Below are positions 15,837 through 23,801 of a stretch of DNA of 64,000 bases, piece by piece (positions within the stretch are counted from its first letter, which is position 1; every line of letters starts with the position of its first letter). Origin of the DNA: Anaerolineae bacterium (lineage in GTDB: Bacteria; Chloroflexota; Anaerolineae; 4572-78; J111); assembly GCA_023382535.1 (NCBI GenBank), contig JAHDWA010000003.1, forward strand, positions 45,761 to 109,760, given 5' to 3'. Under the pieces are notes generated by a model. That model did no database searches. It was given only the letters and a program-made list of their open reading frames with translations, and was not told the DNA's origin. Both the position numbers and the translations under genes were made by a program.

Positions 15837-17063
15837 ATGGATCTTATTGTACGCCGCGCCAAACTCAGAGGAGGCGACACCCTGGTTGATATTGGCGTTG
15901 AGTCCGGGCGCATTGTTGAGCTTGCTCCCCGGATAACCACCCGCGCTGCCCGCGAGATTGACGCTGACGGGATGCTGGTGACCGAGTCTTATGCCAATCC
16001 GCACCTGCACTTGTGCAAAGTTTATACCTTGCCCATGATGGATGAAATTGCTCTCAAAGCCTATCACGGCGCGGATATGGGCCAAGCAATGACCGCCATC
16101 GAACTGGCCGCCCGGGTTAAGGAGAAATACGATGAAGCCTGGATTATCAAGAACGTGCGCCGCGCCCTGGCTCTGGCGGCGATTTATGGCAATACTCATA
16201 TTCGCGCCTTTGCCGATGTAGACCGCCAGGCTCGTTTGGAAGGGGTCAAGGCGCTCCTGTGGGCCAGGGAGGAATTCAGAGGAATTGTTGACCTGCAAGT
16301 TGTCGCCTTTGCTCAAGACGGGCTGGGGCGCGAACCGGGTGCAGCCGGACTGCTGCGGCAGGCGATGGCCTTGGGAGCTGATGTTGTCGGCGGTATCCCC
16401 TGGATTGAATACACCGACCGGGCCGCCCAGCAGCATGTGGATGAAATCTTTGCCATTGCCCAGGAATTCGATAGACCGGTTTCCATGCTGGTGGACGATG
16501 CCGGCGACGCCGGCCTGCGCACCTTGGAGATGATGGCGGTCAAAGCCATTGAGCAGGGCTGGCAGGGACGGGTGCTGGCCCATCACGCCCGAGCGATGGC
16601 TCTGTATCCCACTCCCTACCTGCAAAAAGTAGCCGCACTGCTCAAAGCCGCGCAAATGGGTCTCGTCACCGACCCGCACACCGGCCCGCTGCATGCCCGG
16701 GTCAAGGAACTGCTGGCCGAGGGTGTTTTGGTTTGTCTGGGCCAGGACGATATTTCCGATGCTTACTATCCCCTGGGCCGCAACAACATGCTGGAAGTGG
16801 CTTTCCTGGCTGCGCATCTGCTCTGGATGACCACCACCGCCGAGCTGGAACAGCTTTACACGATGATTACTCGTTCTGCCGGCCGGGCTATGGGCCTGGC
16901 TGATTTTGAATTAAGGGTGGGCGCGCCGGCCCATCTGGTAGTGCTCGATGCTCCCAATGTTCTGGAAGCCCTGCGGTATCATGCGGCGCCGCTGGCGGTT
17001 ATCAGTCATGGCCGGGTGGTTGATACAGCCGCTATGCACGCGATTATCCGTGAGAATGAATAA
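15837..17063 (+). CDS. CodA/AtzC-like amidohydrolase with a lost metal ligand
   Basis: 408-residue metal-dependent amidohydrolase that follows E. coli cytosine deaminase closely. It has NPHLHL (H56, H58), AFAQ (Q160), AHHARAM (H249/H250) and GQDDISDAYYPLGRNN (D304). At the position of CodA His214-Cys-Asp-Glu217 it reads Leu218-Val-Asp-Asp221, so one iron ligand is lost and the key Glu becomes Asp. It may use another substrate such as an AtzC-type ring amine, or be impaired. ATG 15837 is chosen because AGGAGAG precedes it; an ATG at 15801 lacks a site. It stands alone between the thiolase-like and PPOX genes. Confidence 0.85.
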   Translation: MDLIVRRAKLRGGDTLVDIGVESGRIVELAPRITTRAAREIDADGMLVTESYANPHLHLCKVYTLPMMDEIALKAYHGADMGQAMTAIELAARVKEKYDEAWIIKNVRRALALAAIYGNTHIRAFADVDRQARLEGVKALLWAREEFRGIVDLQVVAFAQDGLGREPGAAGLLRQAMALGADVVGGIPWIEYTDRAAQQHVDEIFAIAQEFDRPVSMLVDDAGDAGLRTLEMMAVKAIEQGWQGRVLAHHARAMALYPTPYLQKVAALLKAAQMGLVTDPHTGPLHARVKELLAEGVLVCLGQDDISDAYYPLGRNNMLEVAFLAAHLLWMTTTAELEQLYTMITRSAGRAMGLADFELRVGAPAHLVVLDAPNVLEALRYHAAPLAVISHGRVVDTAAMHAIIRENE

Positions 17064-17098
17064 TAACTTTCGTTTTGATGTTATTTCGGCTGAATAAG

Positions 17099-17141
17099 CG
17101 GACTATGGTCCTGTTAGATTTGACAAGCGGACTATAGTCCG
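17099..17141. promoter_or_regulatory. Paired palindromic operator in PPOX promoter
   Basis: A perfect 14-base palindrome CGGACTATAGTCCG (17128-17141) fills the spacer of the promoter at 17120-17148. A near copy, CGGACTATGGTCCT (17099-17112), lies 29 bases upstream. Two copies, one inside the promoter, are a strong sign of repressor control. The style resembles Rrf2-family sites, but that is only an impression. Confidence 0.65.
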
Positions 17142-17148
17142 TTAAAAT
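17120..17148 (+). promoter_or_regulatory. Consensus promoter of the PPOX gene
   Basis: TTGACA (17120-17125), exactly 17 bases, then TAAAAT (17143-17148). The predicted start of transcription is near 17155, giving a leader of about 37 bases with GGGAGG before ATG 17192. Confidence 0.75.
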
Positions 17149-17191
17149 ATCTCCTATATAAAAACTCACAACTCACGGGAGGTATTTGAGC

Positions 17192-17599
17192 ATGGCAGTT
17201 CCAAAAGTTCCTGATAGTCATAAGCCGCTTTTTGAAAAACCGGTAATCGGCAATCTGGCGACGATGATGCCGAATGGCCTGATCCAGGTCAATCCGGTTT
17301 GGGTGGACTACGATGGGACCTACGTTCGCTTCAATTCGGCACAAGGGCGGCAGAAGGATAAGAACGTCAAAAAGAACGGGATAGCGACGATAGAGCTGGT
17401 TGACCCGGAAAATCCGTACTACTGGATCGAAATTCGGGGCCGGGTGGCAGATATTACGACCGAGGGCGCCGATGCCCATATTGACAGCCTGGCTAAGAAG
17501 TATTTGGGTGCAGACTCCTACCCCTTCCGCAAAGCAAGCGAAGTCCGGCTCACTTACAAAATTCAGCCTGAGCGGATCAATGCTTTCGGTCCGCAGTAA
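17192..17599 (+). CDS. PPOX-class (F420- or FMN-dependent) oxidoreductase
   Basis: 135-residue split-barrel flavin/F420-binding protein of the pyridoxamine-phosphate-oxidase-like superfamily. Typical elements are IGNLATMMPNGLIQVNPVW (about 21-39), RFNSAQGRQKDKNVKKN (about 47-63) and PYYWIEIRGRV (about 76-86). Family members reduce F420-linked substrates or bind FMN or heme; the substrate is unknown. ATG 17192 is preferred over TTG 17186 because GGGAGG is spaced 9 bases from it. It is a single-gene unit with its own consensus promoter, a double operator and a terminator. Confidence 0.9.
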   Translation: MAVPKVPDSHKPLFEKPVIGNLATMMPNGLIQVNPVWVDYDGTYVRFNSAQGRQKDKNVKKNGIATIELVDPENPYYWIEIRGRVADITTEGADAHIDSLAKKYLGADSYPFRKASEVRLTYKIQPERINAFGPQ

Positions 17600-17626
17600 A
17601 TCTGTATACTGACCAAAGAACTTAAT

Positions 17627-17661
17627 AAGCCCCCTGGTTCCAACGTTGAACCGGGGGGCTT
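17627..17661. terminator. Intrinsic terminator after PPOX gene
   Basis: A GC-rich stem (AAGCCCCCTGGTTC against GAACCGGGGGGCTT) with a short loop, followed by ATTGTTT. It also lies just downstream of the convergent VWA gene (stop at 17683) and can serve both. Confidence 0.8.
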
Positions 17662-17682
17662 ATTGTTTGAGGCCGGCAAAAG

Positions 17683-18957
17683 CTAACTTTTTTTATAATC
17701 TTTCCGCGAGCGCTGGGCCAGGTAAGTCTGGTAATGTTTTACCTTCCGGGTGGCTTCGGTCAGCCCCAGTTCCATTTCATCCGCCATTTGGTGCAGTTCT
17801 TGCAGAAAAGCCCCGGCGACCGGCGCGGGCATCGCTGCGTTCAAAACGACTCCGGCCCGGCGTAAGGCAGCCTGCGCCCCGGGAATATCTCCTTGCTGTT
17901 CGCGCTGCAGCGCCTCCATTTTGGCCCGTTCCGCTTCCAGCCGGCCGGCCTCCCGCAGAACTTCCTCGTTTACTGCCTGGTTCTCGCAGGCCGCCTCTGT
18001 GGCAGCGCTGAAATGAAGACTTTCCTCTACCTGGACCGGCTGGCGCTGTTGGCTGTCTTCATAGCGCAGGGTGAAAGTTAGGGCTAAATCCTGGCCGAGC
18101 GCACGGGCCGGCAGTTTTAGCTTCAATCCCAGGTGGCGGATCTCGCCCCCATAAGCATCCCCCAGGAACAGGCGCAGGGTCTGGCCCAGCCGCTCGTGGA
18201 GCGTATCGTTGAGCACCTCTACCTCGACTTCGCCGGGCAGGTTAAGGTCAAGCGTCAATTCGCGGGCGACGGTGGTTAGCAGTTCACCCAATTCTCCCTG
18301 GAAATAGTTGGGAATCTGGTTAGGCTTATCAATAAAGTAAAAGTGACCCCCGCCGCCGTCGGCGATGCCTTGCAGTAGAAATTGGTTGAAATCATGGCCA
18401 ACGCCAAAAGTAGTGGTCGAAATGCCCCGGCGGCGCAGTTCTTTAGCTTGCATCACCAACTGCTCGTGGTCGGTCATGCCGACATTGGCCAGGCCGTCGG
18501 TCAGCAGTAAAGCCCGGTTGAGATAATCTTTGGTCATAAAATCGGCGATTTGATCGCAGCCGGTAAACCAGCCGCCGCTGAGATTGGTCATCCCGCCGCT
18601 GCGGATCTGGCGGATGCGCCGGATCATATCGTCGCGGGCATCACCGGTGATGGCCCGGCTGGGAGCCAGAAGCTCCACGGCATCGTCGTAGATGACTACC
18701 GCCGCCCGGTCGGCTTCAGTCAGCAAACGCAGGGCGTGGATGGCCGCTTCCTTGACATACTCCAACTTGTCGCCGCTCATGGAGCCGCTGCGGTCAACAA
18801 TCAGGCTCAGATTGAGGGGCAGGCGGTCGGTCTGGCGGGGTGGATTGGGCAGGCGCAGGGTCAGCCAGATGTATCGTTCACAGCTCTGGTTGGCCGGGAT
18901 CAACGGCCGGTCGGTTTGGCCGGTCAGGTGAGCTTTTTCAAAAAGTGGGGCTTGCAT
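17683..18957 (-). CDS. VWA-domain protein
   Basis: 424 residues. A von Willebrand A domain spans about 47-225 with a complete MIDAS: DRSGS (D55, S57, S59), T124 and D154 in LLTDG. A beta-rich region follows (about 230-335), then a charged helical C-terminus (about 340-420, rich in Glu, Arg and Gln). No signal peptide, so it is cytoplasmic. ATG 18957 is preceded by AAAGGAG; an upstream ATG at 18993 would overlap the MerR stop. It is in an operon with the MerR-type regulator (36-base gap). Such VWA proteins often assemble or inhibit partner complexes; the partner here is unknown. Confidence 0.88.
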   Translation of the reverse strand: MQAPLFEKAHLTGQTDRPLIPANQSCERYIWLTLRLPNPPRQTDRLPLNLSLIVDRSGSMSGDKLEYVKEAAIHALRLLTEADRAAVVIYDDAVELLAPSRAITGDARDDMIRRIRQIRSGGMTNLSGGWFTGCDQIADFMTKDYLNRALLLTDGLANVGMTDHEQLVMQAKELRRRGISTTTFGVGHDFNQFLLQGIADGGGGHFYFIDKPNQIPNYFQGELGELLTTVARELTLDLNLPGEVEVEVLNDTLHERLGQTLRLFLGDAYGGEIRHLGLKLKLPARALGQDLALTFTLRYEDSQQRQPVQVEESLHFSAATEAACENQAVNEEVLREAGRLEAERAKMEALQREQQGDIPGAQAALRRAGVVLNAAMPAPVAGAFLQELHQMADEMELGLTEATRKVKHYQTYLAQRSRKDYKKS

Positions 18958-18992
18958 TAAGACGGCTCCTTTCTGCCATAAGTCTCGGGGCA

Positions 18993-19694
18993 TTAACAGA
19001 CCACAAAGGAACTCAAAATTTGGCGGGCAGTTTTAATAAGCTGTTCGACCTTCTGGCCTAGACTGCTGTTCTCCACGCCTGCTTTGACGTGTAACTCAAC
19101 GCCGGGCGCAAGCTGGTAACGCCGCCAGATTTCAACCGGCCCAGCTTCGACAGGCTGCACCGGCAGCCGCGGCATTGACTGGGCCAGACCCCTCGCTGCC
19201 TCTGCTGGCTGATTTTCCGGCGTGCCGGCTGCATCTCGCCGGGGAACTGGTGCAGGCAAAGGTGTGCCGCCAGTCATAGGTGGAACATCCGCGTGTATTT
19301 GCTGGGCTTTGAGTTTGTGTCGCAGTAAACTGTAACCCTGTGCTGGAGCGTCAGGCGGCTGGAGCAGGGTTTGCAGGTAAGCTTTAGCCGAGTCCGGCGC
19401 GGGCGGAGGTGGGGCCGGCTGCGTTTGTTTATCGGCCAACAACTCGGCCACCGCCTGGTCATCCAGCCCGCTCAGGAGCGCCCTGATTTCGTGCAGCGGT
19501 AAAAATTCATCTTTGAGAAGTTTTATCAGGTTCAACCGGGCCAGGTGGCCTGGTTGATAGGTTGCCGCTCGTCCTCCACTTTCCGGGGCGGGGAGTAACC
19601 CTTCGCCTACGTAGTAGCGAATGGTGCGGACAGTCACATCTGCAACTTCGGCTAACTCACTGATGGTGTAACTTGTCTCGTTCAGCATAGGCAT
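18993..19694 (-). CDS. MerR-family regulator
   Basis: 233 residues with an N-terminal winged HTH (YTISELAEVADVTVRTIRYY, about 8-27, then EGLLPAP). The linker is Pro/Ala-rich and variable (about 110-180), and the C-terminal block WRRYQLAPGVELHVKAG (about 190-206) is probably the effector or partner-binding part. No metal-binding Cys pair is seen, so it is not a classic metal sensor. It precedes the VWA gene and has a strong promoter overlapped by a long inverted repeat, which suggests autoregulation. A second ATG at 19688 is equally possible as start. Confidence 0.88.
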   Translation of the reverse strand: MPMLNETSYTISELAEVADVTVRTIRYYVGEGLLPAPESGGRAATYQPGHLARLNLIKLLKDEFLPLHEIRALLSGLDDQAVAELLADKQTQPAPPPPAPDSAKAYLQTLLQPPDAPAQGYSLLRHKLKAQQIHADVPPMTGGTPLPAPVPRRDAAGTPENQPAEAARGLAQSMPRLPVQPVEAGPVEIWRRYQLAPGVELHVKAGVENSSLGQKVEQLIKTARQILSSFVVC

Positions 19695-19706
19695 CCAATT
19701 AAAAGT

Positions 19707-19763
19707 GACAGTAATACGTAATAGTGTTTACAAAACATTTTATCACTATTACGTTCTACTGTC
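19707..19763. promoter_or_regulatory. Long inverted-repeat operator of MerR-VWA operon
   Basis: Arms 19707-19726 and 19744-19763 are complementary at about 18 of 20 bases, with the central 11 (ACGTAATAGTG) perfect. One arm lies between -35 and -10, the other just past the predicted transcription start. This is an unusual spacing for MerR proteins, whose site normally lies within one spacer. Confidence 0.7.
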
Positions 19764-19765
19764 AA
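19737..19765 (-). promoter_or_regulatory. Promoter of MerR-VWA operon
   Basis: On the minus strand TTGACA (19760-19765), 17 bases, then TAAAAT (19737-19742). The spacer is the standard 17, not the 19-20 of classic MerR-activated promoters, so simple repression is more likely than twist activation. Confidence 0.75.
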
Positions 19766-19784
19766 GATACGAAAGCTTAAAACT

Positions 19785-19811
19785 GTAGGACAAGTTGAAA
19801 ACTTGTCCTAC
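19785..19811. repeat. 27-base palindromic repeat, copy 1
   Basis: GTAGGACAAGTT and its perfect complement separated by 3 bases. A near-identical copy occurs at 30678-30704. It behaves like a dispersed REP-like element. Confidence 0.8.
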
Positions 19812-19870
19812 GGAGCCGCCTAAAATTTGGAGGGACTCTATTAACCTGAGTTCGGAATTAGTTCGAAAAA

Positions 19871-19971
19871 TCACCCTTCGATATGGGCTAAAGCCCTACT
19901 CAGGATGATTTTCAGCTTAAACATCGCATCCTGAGTAGTCCTGAGCGAAGCGAGGGGCGTATCGAAGGGTG
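19871..19971. repeat. Nested 100-base palindromic element
   Basis: Outer arms TCACCCTTCGATA (19871) and TATCGAAGGGTG (19960) enclose inner arms CTACTCAGGATG (19896) and CATCCTGAGTAG (19927). It is noncoding and lies between the mcrC stop and the MerR promoter. The rest of 19812-19999 shows nothing further. Confidence 0.7.
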
Positions 19972-19999
19972 CGATTTAGAAAATTCCAAACTCAAGTTA

Positions 20000-21205
20000 T
20001 TACCAAGCGACCTGGGGTGCCAATAGCAACTCCCGCAGAAACCGCTGTCCGGCCTGTTCCAAGTCGCCGGTCAAGGCAAAGGTCAAACTGCGAATGCGCA
20101 GGCCATCCAGGGTCGTATCAAGGGGTTGGGGCAGGGGTGTGGGATAGACCAGAATTGCTTCCGCGCTGCGTTTGACCCTAGCGTAAGCCATAACTTGAGC
20201 GATGTCATCGCTGGTGGGAGGACCAGCCTTGTACTTGGTGTCCAAAATATAGCGAGTTGTTCCGGTTGATTTTTCGTATAGGGATAGATCTATCTGGAAA
20301 TGCAAGGCGTTGGCCGGGCTGAGGTCAACCTGCTCCTGGGCCTTGAGTTCCAGGTGAGCGGGCAGGTGGGCGCGAAGCCATTCGGCTACAAATAATTCGT
20401 ACAGGCGGGCCATGTCCACCAGGAACGGCAGCATGGCTCGGTCGCCGGGGAGGTGGCTGGGACCGCTCTGATCCAGAAAGAAGCGGCACAGGGCGTGCAG
20501 CGGCTGGTAATCTTCGTTGAGGCGGTGGTAGGCTCGCCCGCTGCAGGCCTGAGGATTGCAAGGAACCGGCGTAATCAGGCCCTGGAAGGCGTGGTAAGCC
20601 CGCCGGACGGTCGGCAGAACGCGGTCGCTGCACAGGCCGCTGCGAGCGATGCGGCCGAGGGTCCAGGCTAAAATCTGGTTGTCGGCGATGTCGGCAGTGT
20701 GTTCCTCGTACTGGCAGGGCAAATTGATCTGTCCGGGCCGCTGCCAGGCGGATGGCAGTTCCAGCCGGCCCCGCAGATAGGGCAGTCGTTCGGACTGGGC
20801 CAGGTAGGCCCGGTAAAAACCCTTGCGCCCCCGGTCGAGCACACGCAGGGCCAGGATATGGGCCAGATTCTCGTAGAACTCCGGCAGCGACTGGCTGGCT
20901 ACCAGGCCGTCCAATAGGCGAAAGCTGTTCAGCCGGTAGGCGTACTCCCACATCCGAAAGAGGTTGCTCAACTCGATTTTGGGCTTGAGCACAAAGCGAA
21001 ACTCCGGGGTCAGGGGAATGTGACCGACCCAGCCCTGGGCCGTCAGCCGCCACTGCCCGCCGGTTTTGAAGGACGGCTCCTGCACCTCGACCTGCTGGCG
21101 AAAGCTTTCCCACAGCGCCTGGCCAATGCTCAAGGGTATGGCGTCGGCGGGGAGGTGGGCCGGCTGGTATTCGGTTAGCTCAATAATTTGTGGATTTATC
21201 ATCAA
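20000..21205 (-). CDS. McrC-like nuclease subunit
   Basis: 401 residues of the McrC family, the DNA-cleaving partner of McrB-type GTPases in modification-dependent restriction. A beta-rich N-terminal region has the stretch FVLKPKIELSNLFRMWEYAY (about 71-90). The C-terminal PD-(D/E)xK nuclease core is visible as IDLSLYEK then ILDTKYK (about 330-352), with candidate catalytic Asp, Asp and Lys. It follows the McrB gene after a 71-base hairpin spacer, with the usual McrB-McrC order. The start is the first of two adjacent ATGs. Confidence 0.9.
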   Translation of the reverse strand: MMINPQIIELTEYQPAHLPADAIPLSIGQALWESFRQQVEVQEPSFKTGGQWRLTAQGWVGHIPLTPEFRFVLKPKIELSNLFRMWEYAYRLNSFRLLDGLVASQSLPEFYENLAHILALRVLDRGRKGFYRAYLAQSERLPYLRGRLELPSAWQRPGQINLPCQYEEHTADIADNQILAWTLGRIARSGLCSDRVLPTVRRAYHAFQGLITPVPCNPQACSGRAYHRLNEDYQPLHALCRFFLDQSGPSHLPGDRAMLPFLVDMARLYELFVAEWLRAHLPAHLELKAQEQVDLSPANALHFQIDLSLYEKSTGTTRYILDTKYKAGPPTSDDIAQVMAYARVKRSAEAILVYPTPLPQPLDTTLDGLRIRSLTFALTGDLEQAGQRFLRELLLAPQVAW

Positions 21206-21226
21206 TCAATCAATGAAAGACTCTCG

Positions 21227-21286
21227 CCGGGATTAGGGGATTAGGAGATTTCCTTTAAAGTTTATCCCTAAATCCCCTAATCCCGG
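21227..21286. repeat. Two-armed octamer array between mcrB and mcrC
   Basis: CCGGGATTAGGGGATTAGG (21227-21245) and a complementary arm (21267-21286). The last codons and stop of the McrB gene (stop at 21277-21279) lie in the second arm. Confidence 0.75.
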
Positions 21287-23625
21287 CCCAGTGAATCCTT
21301 GACCTTATCCCAGCGGAAGTTCTCCGCCTGTTCGGGCCGGTCGAAGAAATACTCTTCGAGATAAGGCTCGATCTCCATCCGCCAGATGTCTTCCAATTCG
21401 TCAGCCGGTAGCGGATGCAGGAAAAAGGTGATCCCGACATGGTAATGAGGGTCGCCAATTTGCCGGTTGAGCTTGGTCAGCGTCTCGATCAAGCCTTCGA
21501 CGGGAAAGCCGGTGGCCTGGTGGAAGCGCCGCAGGACGTCATAGTTGGGCGCGAGGGCGATAAAGGCAAAGCGCCGCCGCAGGGCATGATCCACCAGGGC
21601 AATCGAGCGGTCGGCGGTATTCATGGTGCCGATGAGCCGCACGTTAGCCGGGATATGGAACTCGCCACCCCCGGCCAGGGGAATGGCCCGGTCGCGGTAC
21701 TCCAGCAGATACATCAACTCGCCGAAGACCCGGCTCAGGTTGGCCCGGTTAATTTCGTCAACGATGAGCACGCAGCGTCCGGTTCGCTGCTGCGCCTGCC
21801 AGCAAAACTCCAGAAAACGGCCCGGCACGAGCGGATAGCTCAGATGGCCGCCTTCGCTCTGGGGGCGAATGCCCTGCATAAAATCTTCGTAGGCGTAGGC
21901 CGGGTGGAACTGGACTAACTCGACAAATCCGTCGCCTCCTCCAGTTAAATGCTTGGCCAGTTTCTCGGCCAGGAAGGTTTTGCCCGTTCCCGGCGGGCCG
22001 TACAAAATCGCCTGCCCCTTGCGCTCGATGGCCCGTACCCAGCGGGCCAGCTCAACCTCGTCAAAGCCGGTGTCGGCGGCGAGTTGGGAGAGAGGGTAGG
22101 GCAAGGATGAAGGATGAAGGATGAAGGATGAAGCAGAAGGGGCGGCGCGAGCCGTGAATTCTTCAGCTTCATTGGAAAACTTTAAATATTGAGTAATGGC
22201 TGATATGGGGTTATCTGAAAAAGTTAACAGAACCAAGGGGAATAGTTTACTGTATACTTGGACAATTTGGCCGGTTAATTCTTCGGTTGAGAATTGTAGG
22301 ACTTTTTGTTTTGGTAGAGCGACCGAGACATCAAAGTTGCCCTGGTCAGGGTTTAGTAGCCACTCTTGCCAGGATAAGTTCAGTTTACTCACAACTGAAC
22401 CATTCGGTTCGATGATAATATTCTCATGACTACCAAATACAACTGATTCGCCGGTTAGAACATCCTTTAGAAGATGCAATAGCACTTCATAATTTTCTTG
22501 GCAATTTTGAACAAAACGTTTTCTTTGGTTATTACCATATTCACCGATATAAAACCCAAATTCAAGACGCTCATAATTTATCCACATTGAGAGTTGAGCG
22601 TCTTCGGTGCGTTTTCTGCCTTTGGGATAAAATGCACCCCAGTAAAAATCCCAAGCGCCCCCTTGGCCATAATCATTTTTAAGAATTCGGGCAAAAACCT
22701 TTTTCTTGGTTTCCATCAAATCGATGATCGTTGGAGGAAGCTGAGAGGCGACTTGATGGAAAAGCTGCTGGAACGGTTCTTCGACATGGACTTTAAATTC
22801 ATACTTGTGGGATAGATAAAAATCTTTAGTAGGTGAGGCGTGAAGGCCAGCTAACAGATCAAAAGTCTTCGGAGTGAAATGACTTGTACTTGATAGAGGT
22901 TCCCTAATCTCTGAATTCACATCACTTCTCCTTTGAAGCGAATATTCGGAATTAATTTCTCCAAAATCTGCGACACTCTCAGCCTCCGCCTTAGCCTCAG
23001 CCTCTTCCCCCACCTCATACTCCTCCCGCTCCTCGCTAATGTCCTGGTAAAACGCGGTCAGATGGCGCTCGTAGCGCAGTTCGGCCTCGTTCAGCAGCCC
23101 GGCGAAGAGCCGCTCGCGCCCCTCCGGCTTGAACAAGGCTTCGGCGATTTCGGGATTGTGCCGTTTCCAGTGGGAGGCGCGTTTCCAGGCAGCGAATTTT
23201 TGGGCGATGAAAGCGAGGGTCGCTTCGTAAGCGGCTTGCAGCTCGCTGGTCATGGGGCGGACCATGTCCAGGGGCAGGTGGTAGCTGCGGACTTCCGGCT
23301 CGCCTTCCTTGCGGGCAAAGGGGAGGAAGGTGAAGCGCTCGTCCCAGCTCACGCTGCGGGCCAGGAGAGCCAGGTCAACCCGCTGCGGGGTTAGTCCCGG
23401 CCCGTGAAAGCCAAGCACCAGCCAGCCGCCAAAGTTGAGATGCAGGCCCAATCGCCCGGCGCGGCGGGCCAGGGTCAGGGCAAAGCGCGGGTCATAAGCG
23501 CCCTGAATATCCAGCCGCCGGGCCGTCTCTCGCAGCAGGTCGAAGGCCCACTCGGCCTCAGCCCGGTCTACAAAAATCTGGGAGAAAGGTTCGGCCAGCG
23601 CCGGCGAAATAGGTAGTTGCTCCAC
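21277..23625 (-). CDS. McrB-like AAA+ restriction GTPase, mosaic
   Basis: 782 residues from GTG 23625 (AAGGAGCAGTGA upstream). The C-terminal third is a McrB AAA+ motor: Walker [14 protein letters not shown], Walker B LIVDEINRANLS, and the sensor region MNTADRSIALVDHALRRRF. The N-terminal part (about 1-205) and the motor are GC-rich. Residues about 217-492 are clearly AT-rich with a different codon style. Both borders carry low-complexity repeats: a hexamer array coding Glu/Ala (22979-23005) and a heptamer array (22105-22132). The central region probably recognises modified DNA and looks exchanged. It partners the McrC-like nuclease. Confidence 0.9.
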   Translation of the reverse strand: MEQLPISPALAEPFSQIFVDRAEAEWAFDLLRETARRLDIQGAYDPRFALTLARRAGRLGLHLNFGGWLVLGFHGPGLTPQRVDLALLARSVSWDERFTFLPFARKEGEPEVRSYHLPLDMVRPMTSELQAAYEATLAFIAQKFAAWKRASHWKRHNPEIAEALFKPEGRERLFAGLLNEAELRYERHLTAFYQDISEEREEYEVGEEAEAKAEAESVADFGEINSEYSLQRRSDVNSEIREPLSSTSHFTPKTFDLLAGLHASPTKDFYLSHKYEFKVHVEEPFQQLFHQVASQLPPTIIDLMETKKKVFARILKNDYGQGGAWDFYWGAFYPKGRKRTEDAQLSMWINYERLEFGFYIGEYGNNQRKRFVQNCQENYEVLLHLLKDVLTGESVVFGSHENIIIEPNGSVVSKLNLSWQEWLLNPDQGNFDVSVALPKQKVLQFSTEELTGQIVQVYSKLFPLVLLTFSDNPISAITQYLKFSNEAEEFTARAAPSASSFILHPSSLPYPLSQLAADTGFDEVELARWVRAIERKGQAILYGPPGTGKTFLAEKLAKHLTGGGDGFVELVQFHPAYAYEDFMQGIRPQSEGGHLSYPLVPGRFLEFCWQAQQRTGRCVLIVDEINRANLSRVFGELMYLLEYRDRAIPLAGGGEFHIPANVRLIGTMNTADRSIALVDHALRRRFAFIALAPNYDVLRRFHQATGFPVEGLIETLTKLNRQIGDPHYHVGITFFLHPLPADELEDIWRMEIEPYLEEYFFDRPEQAENFRWDKVKDSLGRD
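22105..22132. repeat. Heptamer array inside the mcrB coding region
   Basis: Four perfect copies of GGATGAA in tandem. Because 28 is not a multiple of 3, the encoded linker cycles through frames and reads as Ser/Pro/His/Leu-rich. It lies just before the AAA+ motor. Confidence 0.9.
22979..23005. repeat. Hexamer array inside the mcrB coding region
   Basis: CTCAGC, CTCCGC, CTTAGC, CTCAGC, CTC, encoding a Glu/Ala/Lys run at about residues 207-216. The words match the intergenic hexamer array at 15703-15720. Confidence 0.85.
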
Positions 23626-23737
23626 TCACTGCTCCTTGCAAAAAATAGTTCATCACTAAGGCGACTCGAAAAGGTAGCAGACATAACTATTATTATACCA
23701 GAGCTTGGGCCAGGATGGAATCGTTAGCCATCAGCAA

Positions 23738-23766
23738 TTGGACAATGAGGCCGATCTCGATATGAT
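23738..23766 (+). promoter_or_regulatory. Promoter of the SHMT-fold gene
   Basis: TTGGAC (23738-23743), 17 bases, TATGAT (23761-23766), 36 bases before ATG 23802. A minus-strand TATAAT at 23692-23697 may serve the divergent mcrBC unit, but its -35 is poor. Confidence 0.5.
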
Positions 23767-23801
23767 AAGCACCAATCTCTACACTCTTTAGGAGAGCGAA
23801 A

